A stretch of DNA of 8,680 nt from DAOPYE01 sp035352715 (lineage in GTDB: Bacteria > Acidobacteriota > Holophagae > Holophagales > Holophagaceae): assembly GCA_035352715.1 (NCBI GenBank), contig DAOPYE010000101.1, positions 1 through 8,680 of the forward strand, written 5' to 3'. The notes under the pieces were generated by a model. It had not been told where the DNA came from, did no database searches, and saw only the letters and a list, made by a program, of their open reading frames with translations. The position numbers were made by a program, and so were the translations under genes. This document shows, one piece after another, positions 5,515 to 8,680 of the stretch (the first letter of the stretch is position 1; every line of letters begins with the position of its first letter).

Positions 5515-6804
5515 TCATTCCGCCCGCAGCGCGTCCACGGGGTCCAGGCGGGAAGCGCGGCGCGCGGGATAGCGCGAAGCCCACCAGGAGACGAGCAGCG
5601 GGAAAACAGCAACGATCAGCAGATCCCAGATGCTGAGCCGGAAAGGCACATAGGTGATGAAGTCGTAGACCGCGCTGGGCAGCTTCACCAGCCGGTAGTG
5701 ATCGGCGATCAGACAGAACGGCACACTGATGCCCAGTCCCCAGGCGGTGCCGACGGCGCCGATGCGCAGGCCCTGGAGTTCGAACAGTCGCTGCACCTGC
5801 TTGGGGGTGGCGCCCAGGGCCAGCAGGGCGCCGAGATCCCGGCGCTTTTCGGTCACCAGCAGCACGAGGCTGGCCACGATGTTGAAGGCCGCGACCATCA
5901 CGATGAGGCTGAGCACCGCGCCGAAGATCCATTTCTGCACCGTCAGCGCCGCGAACAGCGGCTTGTTGATATCCCGCAGATCCGTTGCGGCGAAGGGGCC
6001 GCGGTTCAGGTTACGGGCCGCATCGGGTCCGTTCAGGGTCCTGAGCACGGCGGCTTTCACGCCGTCGATGGCGTCCACGCCCTTGGCGCGCACCTCGATG
6101 AAACTGGCCTGGTCGGTGCCCGCCAGGTTCTTGGCGTCGTCCAGATGAATGAAGGCCCAGTGCTTGTCGTATTCGCTGATGTGGCTTTCGAAGACGCCGG
6201 CGATCTTGAACGCCATCATGCGCGGCTGAAGGCCCGAGAGGCCCAGGTCGAGGCGCATGAAGGCGATGGCCACGTCGTCGCCCAGGCGCAGATCCAGCGC
6301 CCGCTGAAGTTCGGATCCGATGAGGATCTCGCCTGGCTTCAAGGCGTCCACCGGCGAAGGCTTGAGGCTATCGAAGATGGAGGAGGTGCTGTGCGCCGTG
6401 GCGGGATCCACGGCCTTCACCTGCACGCCTTCGGGGGGCGCATCGCTCCGATTAGGGCGCAGCAGGCCCTGCTCCAGGCGCGTGGGGCTGGCGCCCATCA
6501 CGCCGGGGATGGCACGGACGCGGGCCAGCGTCGCGTCGGTGTCCGGGATATCCGAGAACACATTCACCACGTTGAAATGGGCCGTGGCGGAAAACAGATT
6601 GGTCTGGATCTCCTGAAGGAACCCGTTCATGAGCGCGAGCGTGACCACCAGCGCGAAGACCCCCAGGGCGATGCCCCAGCGGGCGAAGCCCACCATCACT
6701 CGCACGAAGGCGCCCTTCTTGCGCGTGCTCAGGTAGCGCTGCGCCACGAAGGCTTCGAAGTGGCGCATGGGATTCCGGGCAGAGGGTCGCATATCAATGA
6801 TCAT
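5515..6804 (-). CDS. lolC: LolC/E-type lipoprotein-release ABC permease
   Basis: Inner-membrane permease that would pair with LolD. The 429-residue protein has the family layout: the cytosolic start FEAFVAQRYL.TRKKG, TM1 at about 43-62 ending in LMNGF, a large MacB-like periplasmic domain (about 68-288), then TM2 (about 293-318), TM3 (346-367) and TM4 (392-410). The cytosolic coupling helix EKRRDLGALLALGATPKQV (319-337) and the closing YPARRASRLDPVDALRAE are both classic. Only one LolC/E gene is present here, so it may work as a homodimer or have a partner elsewhere. Start choice is open: ATG 6804 overlaps the upstream gene by 11 bases; ATG 6792 follows that gene's TGA by one base, suiting reinitiation; ATG 6768 (MRHFEAF) best matches the family N-terminus. 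None has a strong Shine-Dalgarno. Confidence 0.93.
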   Translation of the reverse strand: MIIDMRPSARNPMRHFEAFVAQRYLSTRKKGAFVRVMVGFARWGIALGVFALVVTLALMNGFLQEIQTNLFSATAHFNVVNVFSDIPDTDATLARVRAIPGVMGASPTRLEQGLLRPNRSDAPPEGVQVKAVDPATAHSTSSIFDSLKPSPVDALKPGEILIGSELQRALDLRLGDDVAIAFMRLDLGLSGLQPRMMAFKIAGVFESHISEYDKHWAFIHLDDAKNLAGTDQASFIEVRAKGVDAIDGVKAAVLRTLNGPDAARNLNRGPFAATDLRDINKPLFAALTVQKWIFGAVLSLIVMVAAFNIVASLVLLVTEKRRDLGALLALGATPKQVQRLFELQGLRIGAVGTAWGLGISVPFCLIADHYRLVKLPSAVYDFITYVPFRLSIWDLLIVAVFPLLVSWWASRYPARRASRLDPVDALRAE

Positions 6805-7084
6805 GGTCGTGCATGAGCCTGACGAGAAGCCGGTCCACCAACTCCCAGACCTCCACGAGCGCCGCCAGCAGCATGGCTGCGGCGAGCCCCAGCAGGATGC
6901 CCCGGCCCCAGGCCCCCGTGAGGAAGCGCGCTACCGAAGGCCAGTTCCAGAGGGCGTCCGGAAGGCGCACGCGATTGGTCAAGGCCAGCGAGCCCAGGAG
7001 CATTCCGCCCCAGAGCAGATAGAAGAATCGACAGGACCGGATGAGGGTGTCCCAAAAAAAAGAGTAGGGGCGTGGCGAGGCCAT
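6794..7084 (-). CDS. small two-helix membrane protein, unknown function
   Basis: A 96-residue protein that I cannot assign to a family. It has a short basic/aromatic N-terminus, a first hydrophobic segment (CRFFYLLWGGMLLGSLAL, about 18-35), a connecting stretch with LPDALWNWPSVARFLTGAW, a second segment (GILLGLAAAMLLAALVEV, about 62-79), and a charged tail ending LMHDHDH, which could bind a metal. With Arg/Lys on both ends, a hairpin with both termini inside seems likely. The ATG at 7084 lies inside a terminator-like hairpin, and codons 8-10 contain a run of eight T. No good Shine-Dalgarno is seen. Its 3' end overlaps lolC by 11 bases, which supports it being a real gene and the head of the lol unit. 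It may be an accessory of the transporter, but that is inferred only from position. Confidence 0.7.
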   Translation of the reverse strand: MASPRPYSFFWDTLIRSCRFFYLLWGGMLLGSLALTNRVRLPDALWNWPSVARFLTGAWGRGILLGLAAAMLLAALVEVWELVDRLLVRLMHDHDH

Positions 7085-7089
7085 GCCCC
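7054..7089 (-). terminator. terminator-like hairpin plus U8 over the start of the lol unit
   Basis: On the minus-strand RNA, GGGGC (7089-7085) pairs with GCCCC (7071-7067). After one A/C mismatch, UGGC (7083-7080 arm) pairs with GCCA, closing a three-base loop CUC. UACUC and then eight U (7061-7054) follow. This is nine paired bases, almost all GC, with a U-tract. It would end transcription from the upstream PAS kinase gene. Oddly, it contains the ATG (7084-7082) of the small membrane protein. Confidence 0.5.
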
Positions 7090-7109
7090 AGGTTAACCCG
7101 TTCTGGGGC
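7085..7109 (-). promoter_or_regulatory. alternative stem competing with the terminator-like hairpin
   Basis: GCCCCAG (7109-7103 on the minus strand) can pair perfectly with CTGGGGC (7091-7085), with an 11-base loop. The GGGGC of its 3' arm is the same segment that forms the 5' arm of the terminator-like hairpin, so the two structures exclude each other. The stem lies between the kinase stop (7124) and the ATG at 7084. An antiterminator, or a structure masking the ribosome binding region, is possible. Confidence 0.4.
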
Positions 7110-7123
7110 CCGGAATGCAGGGG

Positions 7124-8269
7124 TTAGGGCAGCAGCAGGTGGAACCGCGTGCCGCTTTCGGAGGTCGAGGTGAAGCCGACTTCGCCGGACAGGACGTTTT
7201 CGCCCATGAATTTCATGAAATACGTGCCCATTCCCCGCCCCCTTTGCCCCTTGGTGGAGAAGGACTGCTGGAAGATCCTGGGTCGGACCCCCTCGGGGAT
7301 GACGCCCGGATTGTGAACGAAAAAGGCGGGGCGACCGTCCTTGTGCTCGAACCAGACCTTCACCATCTCGTCGGGAGGCGTTGCCTCCAGCGCGTTGATG
7401 ATCATGTTGCCGATCACCCGCTGCACCATGAAGGCGTCGGTGCGAATCTCCTGCCCGGGTTGGGCGCTGAACGAGATCCGATGATCCATCGCGCAGGGCA
7501 GGCGGGAGATGGCATGCTCCATGGCGTCAAAGAGACCTTGAACCGGCACCATCTCCATGCGGCAGGCCAAGCGGCCCTCTTCGGCGTGGAGCAGGAGCTG
7601 CTGCTGGGTGACCTGCTCCTTCAGCATGGAGGCCAGGCGATGGATTCGATCACGGGCGGTGTCGATATCCGCGGTGGATTCCAGGAGTTTTTCCGACCAT
7701 CCGAAAAGCCCTTGCGCCAAGTTGCCCAGCTCATGAAGGAATAGCCCTTCCAGGTGCCGCAGGCGCTTGGTGGCGCTGATGTCCTGCAGCACAGCCAGCG
7801 TGTAGCGCTTGCCATCGAGCCTCATCGGCGTGGCGCGCAGCCGGAAATCGCCCGGTTTCCACTGGCCGGATTCGTAGCGATCCAGATGGCATTCCCGCGA
7901 GATGGGCTCGTCCAGCGCCTGGGAGGCCAGCACGGCGAGCACGGCGCCACAGCGGGCGCAGGCCTTGGATGTCCCGCAGCCGTCGGGCCCTTCGGCGACA
8001 TGGACGCACCCCATGGCCTCTCCCACCCTCAGACCGTGGAGACTCGAGGCTTCGGTGGCGTCCAGGGTGTCCAGCAGACCCTGGTTGGTGCTCAGGATCT
8101 GGCGCTGTTCGTTGAGGATGACTGCCGAGCAATCGACCAGTTCGAGCGCCAGGTGCATCACCGGGTTGCGCAAGCAGAAGGCGATGTCCTGCTGGAGTTC
8201 TTCCGGGGATGAGCGCCCTGAGGGTGCGTAATAGCTGTCCGAATCGGGTGGAAGCTGGGAGGAATTCAC
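7124..8269 (-). CDS. PAS sensor histidine kinase with a cysteine cluster
   Basis: Cytoplasmic sensor kinase of 381 residues from GTG 8269, chosen because GGAGG lies four bases upstream. GTG 8320 (AGGA, six bases upstream) would add 17 Pro/Gly-rich residues; numbering below uses that longer form. A PAS-like domain (about 45-183) carries a cluster GCVH (Cys105, His107), GCGTSKACARCG (Cys115, Cys121, Cys124), which could bind a metal or sense redox. Next come a dimerisation helix with LFLHELGN (His196 as the phosphorylation candidate) and an HATPase domain with RVIGNMIINALEA (N box, 301-313), FFVHNPGVIP (334-342) in place of the usual DxGxG, FSTKG at 354-358 and GRGMGTYFMKFM at 361-372. The VHNPG/FSTKGxGRGxGTY combination is, from memory, shared by PAS kinases of sulfate- and metal-reducing bacteria. 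No receiver domain; its regulator is not evident here. It is followed by the terminator-like hairpin. Confidence 0.88.
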   Translation of the reverse strand: MNSSQLPPDSDSYYAPSGRSSPEELQQDIAFCLRNPVMHLALELVDCSAVILNEQRQILSTNQGLLDTLDATEASSLHGLRVGEAMGCVHVAEGPDGCGTSKACARCGAVLAVLASQALDEPISRECHLDRYESGQWKPGDFRLRATPMRLDGKRYTLAVLQDISATKRLRHLEGLFLHELGNLAQGLFGWSEKLLESTADIDTARDRIHRLASMLKEQVTQQQLLLHAEEGRLACRMEMVPVQGLFDAMEHAISRLPCAMDHRISFSAQPGQEIRTDAFMVQRVIGNMIINALEATPPDEMVKVWFEHKDGRPAFFVHNPGVIPEGVRPRIFQQSFSTKGQRGRGMGTYFMKFMGENVLSGEVGFTSTSESGTRFHLLLP

Positions 8270-8271
8270 AC

Positions 8272-8286
8272 GACCTCCGGGAGGTC
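8272..8286. promoter_or_regulatory. 15-base palindrome over the kinase ribosome binding site
   Basis: GACCTCC, a central G, then GGAGGTC is a perfect inverted repeat. On the minus strand its second half supplies the GGAGG placed four bases before the GTG at 8269. With a one-base centre it cannot fold tightly as drawn, so a DNA operator is likelier than an RNA hairpin. It could be chance, since any GGAGGTC next to GACCTCC gives this. Confidence 0.3.
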
Positions 8287-8320
8287 CCAGGACGGGTGTT
8301 GCGCCCGGACCTTTGGGCAC

Positions 8321-8385
8321 GTTCTGTCCTATCGTCGCGTTGGGTCCAGAAGGCGATTTTTGGTCGGGTCCGATATGCTCAATCC
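8321..8385. other. intergenic region between the divergent kinase and surE
   Basis: The space between the outer possible kinase start and surE is 65 bases and should hold promoters for both. A TATGCT at 8374-8379 looks like a -10 box for surE but lies only seven bases from the ATG, and I see no matching -35. No Shine-Dalgarno precedes surE, so a leaderless or very short leader is possible. I can support no promoter with confidence. Confidence 0.3.
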
Positions 8386-8680
8386 ATGCAAGAACGCTTG
8401 ATCCTGCTCACCAACGATGACGGCCTGTGGTCGCCGGGCCTGGCCGCGCTTGCGCGCGTGGCGTCCCGCTTCGGGCGGGTGGTGACGGTCGCGCCGGATC
8501 GCAATCGTTCCGCCATCTCGTCCGCTCTCAGCCTGCACAACATCCTGCGCCTGCAAGAACTGGACGGAGAGCGCTACGCCTGCGACGGGACGCCCGTGGA
8601 CTGTGTGCTCGTCGGCACGCGCAATCTGCTGGATCGGCGTCCCGACTGGGTGCTTTCGGGCATCAACACGGGGTTCAATC
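8386..8680 (+). CDS. surE: 5'/3'-nucleotidase SurE, N-terminal part (cut by the window end)
   Basis: Metal-dependent nucleoside monophosphate phosphatase of the SurE family, linked to stationary-phase survival. The first 98 codons are present and the frame is open at the window edge; the family is usually around 250 residues. Visible are LLTNDDG at 7-13 (metal-binding Asp11, Asp12), VAPDRNRSAISSALSL at 35-50 (metal-binding Ser42), DGTPVDCV at 68-75, and PDWVLSGINTGFN at 86-98 with the metal-binding Asn94. Within the RSG-S motif the usual Gly is Ala (RSAIS). ATG 8386 gives the expected short N-terminus, as in other SurE proteins. It is divergent from the PAS kinase gene; what follows is outside the window. 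Confidence 0.95.
   Translation, partial: MQERLILLTNDDGLWSPGLAALARVASRFGRVVTVAPDRNRSAISSALSLHNILRLQELDGERYACDGTPVDCVLVGTRNLLDRRPDWVLSGINTGFN

Noticed and set aside
5507..5932. Upstream extension of the exonuclease frame inside lolC
   Set aside because: The extra residues are Arg/Ala/Pro-rich noise overlapping lolC; the conserved ExoI motif begins a few residues after ATG 5506, which has GAGGAG before it.
5698..6816. Plus-strand open frame of 372 codons opposite lolC
   Set aside because: His/Gly/Arg-rich shadow of the LolC/E gene; no family features and no ribosome binding site that matters.
7092..7098. TTAACC with TGCATT 17 bases upstream as a promoter for the lol unit
   Set aside because: Both hexamers match the consensus poorly and the spacing alone is not evidence.
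8374..8379. TATGCT as a surE -10 promoter element
   Set aside because: No -35 partner at 16-18 bases and only seven bases to the start codon; kept as a remark, not a promoter call.

Overview
This window is GC-rich (clearly above 60% by eye) and densely packed with bacterial protein genes, many of them overlapping. A Lol-type lipoprotein-export system and a murein-synthesis enzyme point to a diderm (Gram-negative) bacterium. The mix of single-copy lolC/lolD, a hybrid PAS kinase and a Cys-cluster PAS kinase would fit Acidobacteriota (Holophaga/Geothrix-like) or a deltaproteobacterium-like lineage. That placement is inference from gene style, not from a marker gene. I see no tRNA, rRNA, CRISPR array, insertion sequence or phage gene. 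No stretch of 300 bases lacks a gene.

Layout. At the left, an O6-alkylguanine-DNA alkyltransferase and MurB form an overlapping minus-strand pair (1448 down to 68). Back to back with them, only 14 bases away, RuvX/YqgF runs on the plus strand (1463-1897). A perfect inverted repeat contains both start codons. RuvX ends tail to tail with a minus-strand gene, the two stop codons sharing a CTAG. From there to 8320 everything is on the minus strand. In transcription order it holds: a PAS sensor kinase with a cysteine cluster (about 8269-7124); a small two-helix membrane protein (7084-6794); the LolC/E permease (6804-5515); a DEDDh 3'-5' exonuclease (5506-4919); the LolD ATPase (4922-4245); a hybrid histidine kinase with a receiver domain, frameshifted in its PAS domain (about 4226-2489); and a serine/alanine-rich protein of unknown function (2469-1894). 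At the right edge surE starts divergently on the plus strand and runs out of the window.

How they work together. LolC/E and LolD would form the ATP-driven complex that extracts lipoproteins from the inner membrane. The membrane protein, permease, exonuclease and ATPase overlap by 4 to 11 bases, so they look like one translationally coupled transcript, with the kinase and the Ser/Ala-rich gene 18-19 bases apart behind it. A terminator-like hairpin followed by eight U residues lies over the start of the first gene of this unit and could pair alternatively with an upstream arm. It may separate the upstream kinase from the lol unit or act as an attenuator.

The points most worth a second look are the G7 frameshift in the hybrid kinase, the terminator/antiterminator-like structure before the lol unit, the Ser/Ala-rich orphan, the palindrome over the ogt/ruvX starts, and the cysteine at the catalytic-serine position of MurB.
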